Shown in pieces: positions 20,971 through 34,744 of a DNA stretch of 64,000 nucleotides (within the stretch, counting starts at the first letter, position 1; the number at the start of each line of letters is the position of its first letter). The notes beneath the pieces are model-generated. The model was not told the DNA's origin, did no database searches, and saw only the letters and a list, made by a program, of their open reading frames with translations. Made by a program: the position numbers and the translations under genes. The stretch covers positions 66,920,676 to 66,984,675 of the forward strand of contig CM049316.1 in assembly GCA_026874595.1 (NCBI GenBank). The letters run 5' to 3'. The stretch is from Sipunculus nudus. Taxonomy: Eukaryota > Annelida > Sipuncula > Golfingiida > Sipunculidae.

Positions 20971-21243
20971 ACCCAATCTTAGCTAATAATCTAAAACCTA
21001 TCTTCTTTATTTGAATTAACTTCTTGTTAAAAAGTATTTCTTATTTTCAAATTTTATTTATTTGAACATCCCACCCGCGTTAGACCTCCGCATTATTGCA
21101 TAATCTAATCGTAAGTGCAGTTTAAATGCCTACTTTACCGGGCAAGTATTGCTGACACAGCGCAGCTGGCTATAGGTAAATAATAAGGAATAATTTGCAT
21201 GACGCATCTTAAATTTTTTAAATGTAATCTCATCAAACAGAAA

Positions 21244-21410
21244 CAGATATAGTAAGTTTGTTCAATATATATTCCGTTCATTGTTACTCCCCGAAGCTTC
21301 ATATACTATATATACTAAGGACAGGCCCAGAATTAGTACGTTTGTTCAATAAATATTCCGTTCATTGTTATTCCCCATAGCTTGATATACTACATATAAT
21401 AAGGACAGGT
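21244..21410 (+). repeat. Two tandem copies of ~85 bp
   Basis: GTTTGTTCAATA, ATTCCGTTCATTGTTA, TACTA and AAGGACAGG recur in the same order from 21255 and 21340. It is non-coding. Confidence 0.7.
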
Positions 21411-21807
21411 ATAAATATTTGCGGAGATGTCACTTAATCATTTGACACTATTCATACGATAAAACAATGTGTGACAATTATCCGCTAAGTTTTCATTTTA
21501 AAATTACAAATAGTGCATTTTCCTTTATTATACTTTGCAACTGTTGAAAGAAAAGAAATGTACACATTGTATTTGCATTCAGCCACGGAGAGCAGTAAAA
21601 CATCCGTTAATTGTTAACAAGAATACTTTTCAAACAAACTAATCGTATACTGATATTAGATAGCATTGAAAGACCAATGATTCATATTGTGACACATTCC
21701 ATTCATCTTTCACTGATGTCCGGTCTCGGCATTTCTACTTTTCGCGGGACTGGTCTTTGTGTTACTGTGCTTCCCGATGCTTCCTACATTTAACCATAGA
21801 AACAACA

Positions 21808-22752
21808 TCATTTCGAAAGGAGGAATTTCCTGCACAGTATAGAATAATATTCGACGAAAACGACAGAATATACAGACACTCTGTAAGTGTGCTTATCAAA
21901 AAAATTAGGACGAAATTAGATTTTTGAAATAGAATAAGTATGCTACTCCGTACGGAATATGTGTGGCCACATAAAACAGAGATATTAATAGCAAGAACCG
22001 TGTCACGTGACTATCCTCTCGTTTTCGTCTTCTCTCCCGAGACGAGAGTGCACTGGATTCCCTCGTGGGACGTGATTGAACAACAGTCTTTATGGTTAAT
22101 ACGGAAAGAACGAAAATGATGACACTGAAGGCAATGTGAAGTAGACCCACGTGCATGATCAGCACATAAGGAATGTATATATATCATCCTTTTTATGGAT
22201 GATACAACCACGATTATAATGACCAGTGGTTAATGCCATGATGGTAGTTACCACACCGGTACATAATACTAGCATTACAGATATTAGAATAAGTACATTT
22301 CGGTAAACTGAAAACCACGATGAACGGAGAGGGAAAGCTGTAACAATATAACGACTGATACTTAAAAACAAGACAATAAAACTCGAGTTTATTACTGAGG
22401 CTTCGTCAATAGCACCATATATAATACATAATACAAGGTCAGTTGCAAAACTACTTTCAAACTGACGCATGCCTCTATTCACCAGCCATATTGTATCTAA
22501 TATTGTTAAGGTAATAATGAGAAGACCACAGACACTTGTTCTAGTTTTTTTGGAGTAAAACAATACTATGAGAGCAAATATATTTCCTATAAATCCTCAG
22601 GTGATGAAAACATATGCGAAATACGTGGATATTGTATCAGCAATACTCTTCAGGTCTTCATCCTCGGTCGTCCGGTAGGTGGCGTTTATTGCTTCACGGC
22701 TGTCATTAGTTGCCACAGTGACGCCGAAAGCGACGTCACTAGAAGAATTCAT
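21808..22752 (-). pseudogene. Rhodopsin-family GPCR pseudogene
   Basis: The - strand still encodes most of a seven-helix receptor. The N-terminus has NSS and NAT glycosylation sites (from the ATG at 22752). Helix 1 has GFIGN. Helix 3 ends in SRY (the DRY position) followed by IVTAFP. Helix 4 and helix 5 (IYIPYVLIM) follow, then a basic third loop (SSRERRRKRED) and helix 6 (SLFYVATHIPYG). A helix-7-like piece ends CRKF before a stop at 21808. It is disabled by an in-frame TGA in helix 1 (codon 52, 22597-22599), a frameshift in a TA-rich run near 22170 and another near 21910. The layout suggests a peptide-type receptor; the ligand is not inferable. It is not a copy of the GPCR at 42657. Confidence 0.85.
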
Positions 22753-25700
22753 TTAGAACGTTACTACCATATCTAGAAAAAAATGAATCAATATGTAAAT
22801 TGTAGAGCATTCATAAAACTGGATTATGGTTTTATTCTACATTGAGAACATAAGTATTGGAGTATCCAGCTGTATGTAATTTTTTATTATCACTTAGTTT
22901 GAAGTATATCTTGACAGTTTAAGGAATATGAGATAAAGTAACATAATGGAAGTTATTGTGTAATCTGCTACTCATTTATATACAGGAAACCCATGCAGGC
23001 ATATATGTTACGGGTTACCTTTGTTTAGGGAGTTGACTTTGTACAGATTAAAAAACTAAAATATTTTTAAAATGTCTAACCTTTAGATCTTGAACAACTC
23101 CTTCCTCTGATGCTAACTGCAACAGTGACCTTGACCCACTTGGTCCTTCACTCAAGAAAGACACATTCATGTCTCATCTCGACTGCCCTGAATGACAGCA
23201 AAGACACATAACATAAGTAGGAGAACTACACTAAGAAATAACATTGTGGAGAAATTTTAGTTAAAGAAGAATAGACGGATGTCTCATCTCGTATGTCCTA
23301 AATGAAAACATACATACTGAAGCGAGAAAAATCCCAAAGGGAAAAAAATATAAAAATATAAAATTGTTTCTCAAGCACCGCGCTCATCAATTTCCATGCT
23401 TCCTTCATCAATTACAATTTTGATTCCCTTTGTAAATTGATCGATTTTAAGTTCAAGCCGCTACATTTCTTTCAAATGATAAGAAAATAAAATTTCTTAA
23501 AATTGCTATCCTTATTTTGTGCTTAACCTGTCTATCAAAGCAATTTTTATTTTTGAAAAACTATACTTTGTTCAACTAATTTTTCGTTATATTTCTTTCA
23601 AATAAAATTTGGTTGCCACTATAAATTAGTTTTTATCATAGGAGGTAATGTAGCAATTTATTATTTAAATAACCATGAAGTAAATATATTTACTTTGCAA
23701 CGCAATAACTGTGTTGCTGTCTCTAGAAAGGGCTGTAAAAAAAGGATAGCACCAGTTCAAGTGGTCATTGTTGTTTATCTGTGGTATATAGGAGGGATGT
23801 ATGTGTGACGTAACAAACCTGTGACGTACAAATACCAATGACGTCATCACCACGACTCGTCAACTGTATGTAGTGTAAGATCGTCATCTAAGGGCGTCAC
23901 CAGTATGTCGCTTCACAGTACATTTACACTGTCATATTTCTTTCTGAATTTATAAAATGAGATCCATATAAGGAAGGTCATTGTCGTGCTCTTAGATTAT
24001 CGCCATTTTTGTCTGACATAACTCTGAAGTAAATGAAGGTACGCTTTAGTGCATTGTATGAAAATAACAATGGCAGTACATAGTAATAAGCCTGAGAAGT
24101 CAATCTTGATTTTTATTTTTATCACCCTGAAGTCAGAAGATTAGTAAGAGGAAACATCTAGCTTAAGTATAATATTTAGAAATAAGTTAATACACATTTT
24201 CAAAATGTTAGAATAGGTCTCATGAGAAAACGCTTAGCAAGTAAATTTTAATTGTGTTGTGTTCCTCTTAGACCTCCGATAGAAGGTTAATATGTTTGTC
24301 TTGTTAGTCATTTGGTTGGTTGGTTTCGATGTTAGCAGCTGAAGCCACAGAGGAAAGCGGTATGAACAAGCCCTTCTCCTTAAAAAAAGCCAGTGCCAAG
24401 AATTTGGAAAGTAAATGTCGCAATTAATGTTGAAATGACTCCCCTTAAATATCTCATCAACACTTTAAGAATTACCCACTCAAAATCAATATTGTCGTTA
24501 AAACTAAACTTTAAGCAGAATAAAGAACCCCTTTCACAAAATGAAAGCACTAGGTCCCAACATATTGCCTGATACTTTTAAGCGTATATAACTGTTATGG
24601 TAAAAGATAAAAGCAAAACCTTTACTGAATTAGGCAATATTTACTGAAATGCTAAAACACATGGCAGTACTTACGTAACATTAAGGTTTAACACAAACGC
24701 TGGCTTAACAAGTTTTCTTGATAAGGGGTTCAATAAGATCAATTAAGACTGGACACTATATAGGTGAGAATGTATTTTAATTTTACCTTAAGGGTATTTC
24801 GATAAATAAAGATTCCTAGGTAATAAATGTATTGAATAGAAATAATAAAAAGTTTGTTGAATATAACACGAAAAGTCAACAGGACGATTGTAGCGGAATT
24901 AATAATATTGTTTGGTTTATGTGATTAATTATCGATGATCATTATGTTAATTAATGAAATGTTAATATAGTTTATTGGCATGAGATCACGTATAGACACG
25001 AGAGGAAGATGATGTTTACGTTGATATTGGTTGCAAGGGTGCTCGATGATGGAATCCCTTCTTGTCAGGGCCATCAATAATCGGACCGTTCTCACAATGT
25101 CATTTGTATGGTCTCCGTGTTATACAGATTCTCACGTAATTGAGTGCTGTTATTGCATGCTGCTCTTGGTAAGCGGTTATCTTAGATTTATGTTTGACTT
25201 TCCACCGCACACGCGGCAGTATTATGGGATATTTCCGATATTACCGATAGAATCCTCCCCTGGGAAATACATGCATTTGCTTTTAGGACAAGCACCATTA
25301 AAGGTCACATTGTCCAGGGGTACGTGAGGGCCAGCAGGGGTCATCTCGCTTAGAGGTCATGTAAATATTTATCTTTTTAATATAGATGTTCGGAAAATGT
25401 CGAAAAATGTCATAGAATCAGGCTTAAGTTTAAACAAAGAAAATATCTATAAATGAACTTCTTTTGGCTTGCCTTTGATCAATATCCGTTGCGTCCGTCT
25501 ATATTTCGTCTGTAAATACAGACTATTTACCGTCAGAACTATCGTTTTTCTTAACACAACGTAAGTCGCTTTCATCTTTCTTGTTATTAAAGCCAGCTAT
25601 AGCTTTCCTGTCAAGTTTATGTGATTTTTGTCTTACTCTGCGTACATATTATTGTACTGTAGGTAATTCGTGTTGAGGAATGTTCTAACATCACCTTTGT

Positions 25701-25913
25701 TAAACATGCATAAGTTTGTTTATCTACAAGCTGTTAGTAAACACTGCACGTGTGCTCGTTTTGACATTAAGGAAAACCATTCAACCTAAGGTGATTGGTT
25801 GCAATAGTTGAAAGCTTAAAGGTCATTAGTTGCAAATCTCTGATTCGTACAATGACCCCCAGATAGCCTTGTTGAATGTGTTTGAATTACTGAGGTAGGC
25901 CCCGACATGCTTT

Positions 25914-25915
<2 letters not shown>
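22753..25915. other. Gene-poor stretch
   Basis: No gene is recognised. AT-rich DNA with only short frames. A frame of 98 codons at 25031-25327 on + has no motif, repeat or context to support it. Confidence 0.5.

Positions 25916-25948
<33 letters not shown>
25916..25948 (+). repeat. (CT)n microsatellite
   Basis: An uninterrupted CT dinucleotide run. Confidence 0.9.
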
Positions 25949-25949
<1 letters not shown>

Positions 25950-25959
25950 TTTATCTTTT

Positions 25960-26200
25960 TTTTGTAGAGGTAACGACCTCCATTTTTAATGCCCACTTAA
26001 CTGCATACATGTTCTATGGAGAATTCCATTCCGGTTCCGGACTACGTGACAGGGTAATATCACACACTTCCTTTCATTTTATATGCTGGCGTTAACCAGG
26101 CCCGGTAACTACTACACTGTGGGACCTGAGTACGTAATCGTCTCCATTGATAGGCAATATCACCGAACTCCCGAAAGGCGTACTCGTTTGTGGGTGAAAT
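25960..26200 (+). repeat. Dispersed repeat, copy 1
   Basis: It matches 28670-28870 in order: TAGAGGTAA, GACCTC, ATTTTTA, a CCGGTTCCGGAC / CCGGTTTCGGAC block, GACAGGG, and further on CACCGAA and ACTCGTT. The unit is about 200 bp and non-coding as far as I can read. It follows the (CT)n tract. Confidence 0.55.
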
Positions 26201-28669
26201 ACGGCCTTAGCATTAAGCCTGATGGTCCGATCCATCACATAAGCGGTCCGGTCCTACTGTAGACCTAACGGTCCGGTCCATTTATTAAAATATTACTAAA
26301 ATTAAAATAAAATTGTAAATCTTCTTATTCTACGTTTGTTCTACATAATTTCTTCACTACATATGTTTGTTCATATATTTAACAAATCGAATAACACAAA
26401 CTTAGGAAAACTTGCAATAAAGGTTATTTAATAATCTATAATTGAATCACAGGATCTGGGTTTGAATTTTTAATGACAAATTTTAAATCACAATCTTTAC
26501 AAATAATTTTTAACAGTGGAATATTTGTTGTTACTGTGTGGGGCATGATGGTTAGATTACAAATTAATTTGTACAGGCTGGTGCGAGCTGGTTCAAAGAA
26601 TTGGCTTGGCGGGGATGGATTCGGGTTGACATTTAATTAGCTGATTAGTAATGTAGTTGTTTAAGTGCGATTTGATAAAGAAAACTTATTTATCTAATGT
26701 TAATGATTTAACATATAGAATATATCAAATGTATTCAATGCATAGGAATTCTTCTTATAATACTGTGATACACAGTGATACAGAGGAAAATATAGAAAAT
26801 ATATAGAGTATATTTAATGTATTCAACGTACAGAATTATGACACACACTGAGACAGAATAAAAGTAACAACATTGCAGCACATCAGGGGACAATTATCTA
26901 ATGCTGAATATGTAACTTCATCATAGTAAATAACAATAAATGTCCCTTAACAATAAATGTACTCAGAGAAAAATATATATATAAAATAATACACGTATAT
27001 AATTTTACTATTGCAGCCATTCCCTTTAAATACGTAGCACGATTTGTTGATTCTCAAAATTTGACCAACCCATACCCCAAAATTCCTCATTAATTCAAAT
27101 AAAATTTTAAAGGAAACGCCCATTGCCCACCTTATCGCAATAGTTCAATGAAAAATGCTTGGGGATTTTGTGATCTTGGTTAATAAAAATATTTCTATTT
27201 TTTAAGGCTCTGAAATACTGATGACTCATTTAAATACTTAGTGAGAGTGATGTTCGTGACGTTACAAGGGGTGGTTCTGATGGTTGTGAGGGCGTTGTGG
27301 ATATTAGTGTGCCTCCCTCGACTCGGCTATGAAATGAAGTAAGAAACTTGTTGAGCCAGGTCACCCAGAGCGCAGCCACGCCATCCACCAGCTAGGGCTT
27401 CGACAGCACAATTGAATGGACTCAGTGTTTTTTTTTTTTTTGCCTACGCGATGTGGGTACAGCATTCATTCCCTTTCGTGTGTTGCTGTGTGTGTTTGTT
27501 CATAACATAATTCATGCATTCATGACCGGAATCTCATGAAATTTTCAGCGCTTTTCGGGAATGGAAAATGAGGAGTCGAATAGATTTTGGTGTCGATCCT
27601 GCACAAAGTCCGGATCCAGGAACGTCGTCAACGAATGTTCAGAAATGTACATTCACACATGCACAAATAAACCGGGCAATTGGGGCCGAAAAAGAGGCTA
27701 TACATCCATTGTAATTTAGATTCCCAGTTATAATATCAAAATATGAAAAGTATGAACGAATTAAAAAGTGGCAAACAAAGGATGGCGTCATTTGGCTGCA
27801 CGATCTAGGTTAGTGACCAAACAACGGCCGGATGGCACCATGATACCCGCGAGGTAAATCAATGCGACCCTAAAACGTTCATTCACGGCAATGGCCAATT
27901 TGTGCAGTCCCAAACATTCTTGCATCGAATAATGCTTTTACAGTGACCATTTTCTTTGCCATGAATGTTGGATAAGCCTATAACAGGAATTTTTTTCAGG
28001 AGAGTGTGAAATCTAAGATAAAAAAAAGTTGCATTTTCTTCAATTGAAAGATATCAGTTATTGGAAAGAAAAAACGGTTCTGCGATTGGGTATTCACAAT
28101 TGATATTTTTTATCACAAAATAACATTAACAAAATGTGCGGAGGCAATATTTACATGGTGTGTGTTAATATTACATCGTTTCAAGTGTAGCGAGCACTCT
28201 TGGTGCCAAAAGATGCGCGTTTTCTTTTGATAAGGACAACTGTTTGTAGAAAGAGAAAAACTGCTGGTTCCTTAAAAGGTGAGTTTCAGGGGGAGCATGT
28301 TTTAAAATGAGAGGCTAAGATCAGTGGTTCGCTTAAAGAAACATCTGCCCATCGCTGATTAAAGCATAAACTTCTATATTTGGAATTTCAGACCCACAAG
28401 GCAAACTTGTAGATTTGGTAGTTATATAATGTACGAATATAACATTGTAGTTAAGGTTAGTTTCTCATGTTAGTTTCTCAAAGTCTTGTTATCACGTCAA
28501 TCATATGCATCGATGCGGACATGAGTTTAGAAATATAAGTATAATAACTTGATTATACACATACCTGTCCAGGTATACTAAGAAGACAGAGGTACTAATG
28601 GTTTATTTCCTGGGTTAAACATCCGTTGCATTAAATGCTGCTTACAATGGATAACGTTATTCTTTTCTC
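26201..28669. other. Gene-poor stretch
   Basis: I see no gene. It has a T run at 27429-27440 and AT-rich DNA, and no frame with a recognised motif. Confidence 0.5.
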
Positions 28670-28870
28670 TTTTTTCCTAGAGGTAATCACCTCAATTTTT
28701 AGTGTTGTCTTAACGAAATACTATGAGCATCTGTGAAACTACAGTCCGGTTTCGGACAACATGACAGGGCGGAAACACTGATATCCTGGCATCACCCAAG
28801 CTTTATGTACCGCTCCAGCGAGTAATGGGCGTGTAACACCGAAGCATCCACGAAAGCCACACTCGTTCCT
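28670..28870 (+). repeat. Dispersed repeat, copy 2
   Basis: This is the partner of 25960-26200, in the same orientation and order, at perhaps 65-70% identity by eye. Confidence 0.55.
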
Positions 28871-31586
28871 ATCCTTTGTTCACAGACTTCCCATTGAGCC
28901 TGGAAAGCGCTCGGCCTGGTTGGGGGTCGACCCCGAAAAACCCGATGGCTCTACGGGTTATATCCGAACTGCACGATCTATCAGCTTTGAGATACTTCGT
29001 ATTAATATCATTTAACTCCCATTATGGCAGACATTGTAGAGTATTGAATATTAATGAGTATCATTTCTAGGAGAAAAACGTGTCTCCGAGACCTATGTAG
29101 TCGTATACGTTACTTCTTTTAGACGATTAGGTGTTACGGACGAGTACACAATACCGGAGTCTTACGATTCGACTTCGTGTTTTATGCAAACCGAGCCCAT
29201 GATTGTGATTAAGCCAAACGCGCTATAAAGTAATTTTTAAGCAGCTGCATCGATTTTTATTTTTTTTTTATTTCAATTATAAAGAACTGTATATACAAGG
29301 GGAAATCTTTCAATCTCGATAAAAATATTCTACACTAATAAATGTACTAGAAACTGTGTTTAATTATTCCATAAATAGTTTCGCATGCGAAAGGGAGATG
29401 ACATTTATTTTGATACTCATGTCCAACTAACTCATTATCACTCATTTGGTGATTAAAAAGGCCACATCTAAACACGAACTTCCATTTGTTTAATTTTTAA
29501 GATTGTTTCATTCACTCTGACAGATATAACAAAATAGGTGATTCAATTATGTATTTCCAGGTTTACCAAAGCTAATTTTGGAGTGATTTGGGTTATCGTT
29601 AATGCTTTTTATTACTATTTATATTTTTATATTGCCATGCTTGTCTATTGTATATCTTTATACTTAAAGTTGACATAAGAGCATATTGATGTGAGTGAAG
29701 AGCAAGATATTACATAAATATGAGCATTCTTTCCGATAATCCACACTAAAATAAGAGACGGTTATCACCAAACCCAAGAAAAGCTGGAATCTATCAACTG
29801 AATTATTTAAGTGATAATCACCACATACATTAATGTAGATAGGGAGAAAAGACCAAAGTGAAATATTTCCATATTTCCTTCCACACATTCCATGGCAATG
29901 TATATTTTAATGAATGCCTGAGTCCCCCTGCTTTAACTACATAAGTTTCACTAGTTATCTTTAAATCTTTAACATCATGATGTAATATTGCAAATATGTA
30001 TAGTGATCTTCATGTACTAGTATTCGCCAGCTGAGAAAACGGTGTGCCAAACCTCCAATAAAATAGAAGAAACCCTATCAATTACTTTGTTTCAAGAATT
30101 TGGCAAAAAAATACTGTGATGAAAAGCTTTACAGTCAACTATGTTGGTGACTAACTTACAGTTCCATAAAATAAAGGATTAAATACTGCCTCTTTTGCAT
30201 TGTAGAAGCTTTCACACGGGATTAGAGTGCCATCTGTTGGTTGCTCCTAGTTATCTCTTTCTACAAACACTTTATCCGTATCACGAGACGCGCAATATTG
30301 TGTACTAAGACTGTTTTTAACACCTGCAACGATCCAATGTTTTATTCGATGCGAGAATGTTTTGGACCGCAGAATTGATATCGCCGAGCAAAGATGTTTG
30401 AGGGCCGTATTGATTTACTATACGGCCCGCGGGTCAAAGTTTCCCACCCGTGGCTTATGGCGACATCAGAATTGAAGGTTGTACAAAGGCTGGCGTCCAA
30501 AGAGCGCTTTTGACTATCAAGGAAAAACGGCACGACACTATTTCTGGTACAATGGCAAAGTGCTCGTCCGTTAGTATAAAAACTCGAACCGCCTCTTACT
30601 TCTAACCCTTCAATACAAATTTCATTATGGCATTAAGGAATGTTCGGATAGAGTGTGGACAGTCAGCGGAACTGAATTTGGTCATTACGTCACAGAAACG
30701 TTAGCATAACAGAAGCGGGTCCAAAAGGGGGAGAGGGGTCTTGTGGGTCAAAACCTCGCCCCCCCCCCCCCCCCCTCATCTTCAAAGCCATTGCAACCCT
30801 TTCTAAGGGTGTTTTCGTTAGTCCTCTTGGGACGAACCCTTCCTTTTCCTAAATTCTGGATCGGCTCATTCAAAAAGTAAGTTTCAGGTTAAAACATGCA
30901 ACATTCGCGTCACTATGTCGGGAATAACGACCTACGTCAGCAGCTGTGACACTAATATGTAAAAGATTGTACTTTACACTTTGTCAGTTGTAATGTACTT
31001 CACACAAGCCCCACCTGCGTCCACCTACAGAATGTGATCAATTTCACTTATCATGATCATTAGTGTCAGCTGTGACACTGAAACTTACAAGCACACCTGG
31101 ATGCACTGGATAACCCTGACTGTAATTGGTACTCATTTAATCTAGCAAATTTCTTTCTTTCGCTAAGGCGACTTGTTTTAAATAAGTAACATGGACTTCT
31201 TTTTTTTCATTTTTGTTTAACACATCATACAAGAGATAACGGAAACGTGTTGGGCAATGATAAGCCTTTACGATTGGGCGTGAGCATGGTCACTCTGTGA
31301 AGCATCTCCGTGAAGCACTAAATTTAGCGAATTCCGAGTTCTGAGAAATTGTGTGAAATTACCACGTGAATTCCGAGTTCTGAGAAATTGTGTGAAATTA
31401 CCACGTGACCTCCTATCGCCGGACTGGTACCCAGAATACCATCATCTCTTGATACCAGTAGTATGAATTAATCAAGGGTGAGCGGAAAATTTCATGCAAA
31501 ATTTGACAGGAAAAGGGGCAGAAATATTGCCCATGAACATAAAAAGGACTAGAATTATTATAGATAAATATATATATATATATATC

Positions 31587-31627
<41 letters not shown>

Positions 31628-31703
31628 TCGGAACCTAATATAAACAGATCACGTATGCGTGATAAACACAAATTCTGTAACGGAGATAAAAAAAATCAGA
31701 TTC
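28871..31703. other. Gene-poor stretch
   Basis: No gene is recognised. It contains a C homopolymer at about 30761-30776, a 39 bp tandem duplication (31329-31406) and an interrupted (TA)n tract (31560-31622). Confidence 0.5.
31329..31406 (+). repeat. Perfect 39 bp tandem duplication
   Basis: The unit starting GAATTCCGAGTTCTGAG occurs twice with no difference, at 31329-31367 and 31368-31406. Confidence 0.9.
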
Positions 31704-32429
31704 TGTAACACTAGGCAGCGGGAAATGTCTAGGGGAATGAATAAAGAAGTCAGTGGTTTTGTGTTAACAAGTAACTATGATTTATTCTTAAAACAACCCT
31801 AACAATACAATACACTAAATGAATACAATTATACAGTAAAACAGCGGTATAACAACAAGTCAATACAACCGCATAGAAAAACAATGCGCACAGTACCTGG
31901 ATACCAACACCATCACAACGATAAGTCCTTTAAATGTAAACTCCCGGAGAATGACAGTCCAGTGGAAAGTTCTTGCAACAACCCAGAAAGTAAACTGAAG
32001 TCCAAATGCATAAAATCCAGGAGAAAGTCTTTGAAAATGTATTATTGCCGCATTCGTCGGATAAGGTCCTAGAATATGACACACGCTTCTGCGTCCGCTG
32101 GAATCTTCTCTGCTCTCTGTCCTCCGGTTCTAAAAAACAGCCCCTTTATATACCTTCACACCCCAAGCCGAGAATTTTCCACTTCTCGAACAGTCTATAA
32201 GATCCTGCACAGCAAACACGCACTTCAGGAATTATCGAGAAGAACATAGCCGTGTGTATCTCCACACACCAGGGTCATCACGTGACCCGCGACCAGGCGT
32301 GAAAACCCAAGGCTCACATGACAACGAGAGTGCAACCAGTATGGATTAAACATAGAATGTAATACGCGGCCAGACACGAGCGTCACAACAGGAGTTATGC
32401 CCGTGTCACACAATACAAAGAGTACCTGT

Positions 32430-32433
<4 letters not shown>
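31704..32433 (-). mobile_element. Possible solo LTR, 730 bp
   Basis: Both ends on + read TGTAACA, so on either strand the segment starts TG and ends CA. On the - strand it has a TATATAAAGG box (32152-32143) and, about 360 bp downstream, an AATAAA (31786-31781). That is the order expected of an LTR promoter and polyadenylation signal. No internal retroelement coding sequence and no target-site duplication are seen, and (TA)n follows on the right. A host promoter fragment or chance is possible. Confidence 0.35.
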
Positions 32434-32476
<43 letters not shown>

Positions 32477-34483
32477 AAGTTACCATTTTACAAAAACTAC
32501 TGACTTTGCTTTCACGCAACAGGCGAAATAAGAATCCAGGCGGATTTAACTCCGCCTAAGTGAGAATAGAATATGGATTGAGCCTTGGCGAGATTGAAAT
32601 TCAAATTGCTTATCACCAAACGCTGTCGCTAGCGGTGGGCATAAAATACTTTTTGCAGTAACTGCCAGGTGCTGCCATTTTTTTATCGAGGTTAAAACTA
32701 TTTGCACTTACCACAGACTTAAAAATCATCCCAGATTTAAAGGCGGAAGCGGAGGACAAAAATCCTTGAATTTGCTTGTTTTATAAACATTTAGCAATGA
32801 GAGATTTTTCTGTTGAGAAGTGAATATTTGAATATTTCAATAAATGGAACAATTTCAGAGATTTAAGATTTACCCCAGCAAGACTGAAATTTTATTTTTC
32901 TTTGTCTTTAGTTTAAAACTTATACAAAGGTCGGTTTTCATAAGATCGGTATTTTGAGAACACCATGTTTTATTGAACACTAAAAATGAATAGTCTCTGG
33001 TCATAATCACTGCTAAAGAATAGATAATTAAAATGGAGTCTTTTTCTGGAAGGTGTGGTGAAATTAAAACAACAAAAAAACAGGGTATCATTTTAGTCTG
33101 GTTTTTTTTCAGTATATATAAAATTCTTAGCCAATAGCATTAAGCCTTGCCTTAGCATCAGCTGAGAGGGGAAAGGAACACACAGGTCTGAAGGTTAATA
33201 TGCTTATTATACTCCGTTCCACGCACCATAGTCCACATGATTTTTCCATTCATTTTATTACAAACTAAATTTAAGACTTCAGTGTTGCAAGAACCAACAG
33301 TTGTGAGACACCGCCTAATTTATTTCACAAAAATTATTGATGAAATAAAAGAATATATCCTAACGACGATGTCAAGTCATTTTTAACGCAGCACCACTGA
33401 ACCTTGTCATGCGGCAACCATAGCGGGAGCGGAGTATGACGTCACAGAGACTCGACTGTGCCAAACGACAACTTGGGTGGGGGTGTCAGGTCCTTGCTCA
33501 TCGTGCCTGGAGGATGCGCTGCGGCCTCTTTGGTCAATAATGTTAAAAGTTTTTTTTTTGCCTCTAGAATGTCAGATTTGTCTACCTTTATAGGCTACAG
33601 CTATAGCATACCTGTTGCAGTGATTAATACACGCAATTCACTGAACCTCATTTTCTGTATGAGAAAAGAATGTTAACCCATTGTTAATCGATAATAGTTT
33701 TTTTTTCTTTATAACATGGGCAATGTTTGTATATCCAGTAAACCCCGGCATTGATGTCTTAATGTCAATAATGAAGTGTCGATCTTATTTATAATTCTTA
33801 CGTCCCCCGGGTCATTCTCTGCATAGGCCTACATTCGATGGAAATAGAGTATTTTATTTGCGCTGTAAGCTTTATATAGATGACCCCAAGAAGCTTTGGT
33901 GAAATTTTATATTCTCGATCATCACTATCCTGAAAGACAGTGTGAAAGCCTTGTAAGTTTTATTATTTGTTGTTAGTCATATTAGCGGTATACTTGACAG
34001 TTTTGGATTATACTGCTGTTTTTTATCGTTTTCAACTTGTGAGAAACTGATTGACAGTTTAATTGTTATGAATAAAGCTATCCTGTCCATTGGTGGAATG
34101 ACGGCCAAATAGAGCCAATCTGACTCGTCTCGTAGTATATATACACTATACACGAAGTCCTGAGCACTTAAACATGTAGTTTTATTCATGCGATTTTATG
34201 GCCGGAAATTGTTCGTGTGCACCAGTTTCAGTGCTTACACATGCAATATCATAAGCGGACAATTGGCAATAATCTGTTGACTTTTGAGATGATGTGAATG
34301 TCAAAGTTTTACAAAATTATTAGGGACCAAAACGCTCATACATAACGCAGAGATAATATATTATTTTGAAATGCCGGAATATATGCCCGGCTGTTTGACT
34401 TACTTTCATACGCCCGTGTATGACCCATAATTCTATACATAATATTTTATATTTGCTCCGTATTCTTTCTTCAGTCAAAAAAA
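32434..34483. other. Gene-poor stretch
   Basis: It starts with a (TA)n tract (to about 32473). No gene is recognised in the rest. Open frames are near 70 codons and lack motifs. Confidence 0.5.
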
Positions 34484-34484
34484 A

Positions 34485-34492
34485 TTATATAT

Positions 34493-34542
<50 letters not shown>
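34485..34542 (+). repeat. (TA)n microsatellite
   Basis: An interrupted TA run (with one ACATG break) of about 58 bp. Confidence 0.9.
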
Positions 34543-34545
<3 letters not shown>

Positions 34546-34684
34546 GTAAAACTGTGACAAATGTTTGTTATTTAGTTTTATTTATATTTTAAATTTTAAA
34601 TTTAACAGGGACAACAACTTAGCATTTACCTAAAATACTAATATTATCGCCTCTGTTTATTTTGTCAGACTTATGTACAAGCAT

Positions 34685-34744
34685 CCCGCTAACACGACCA
34701 TTTTGCTTGGTCCGACAGGTGGTCGCGTTAGCGGGGTTGTACTG
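34685..34744. mobile_element. Isolated pogo/Tigger-like end
   Basis: Read on the - strand it is CAGTACAACCCCGCTAACG directly next to TA (34745-34746). An inverted repeat lies within it (CCCGCTAACACGACC at 34685-34699 against GGTCGCGTTAGCGGG at 34721-34735). This resembles the terminus of a pogo/Tigger element. No partner end is apparent nearby. Confidence 0.4.
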
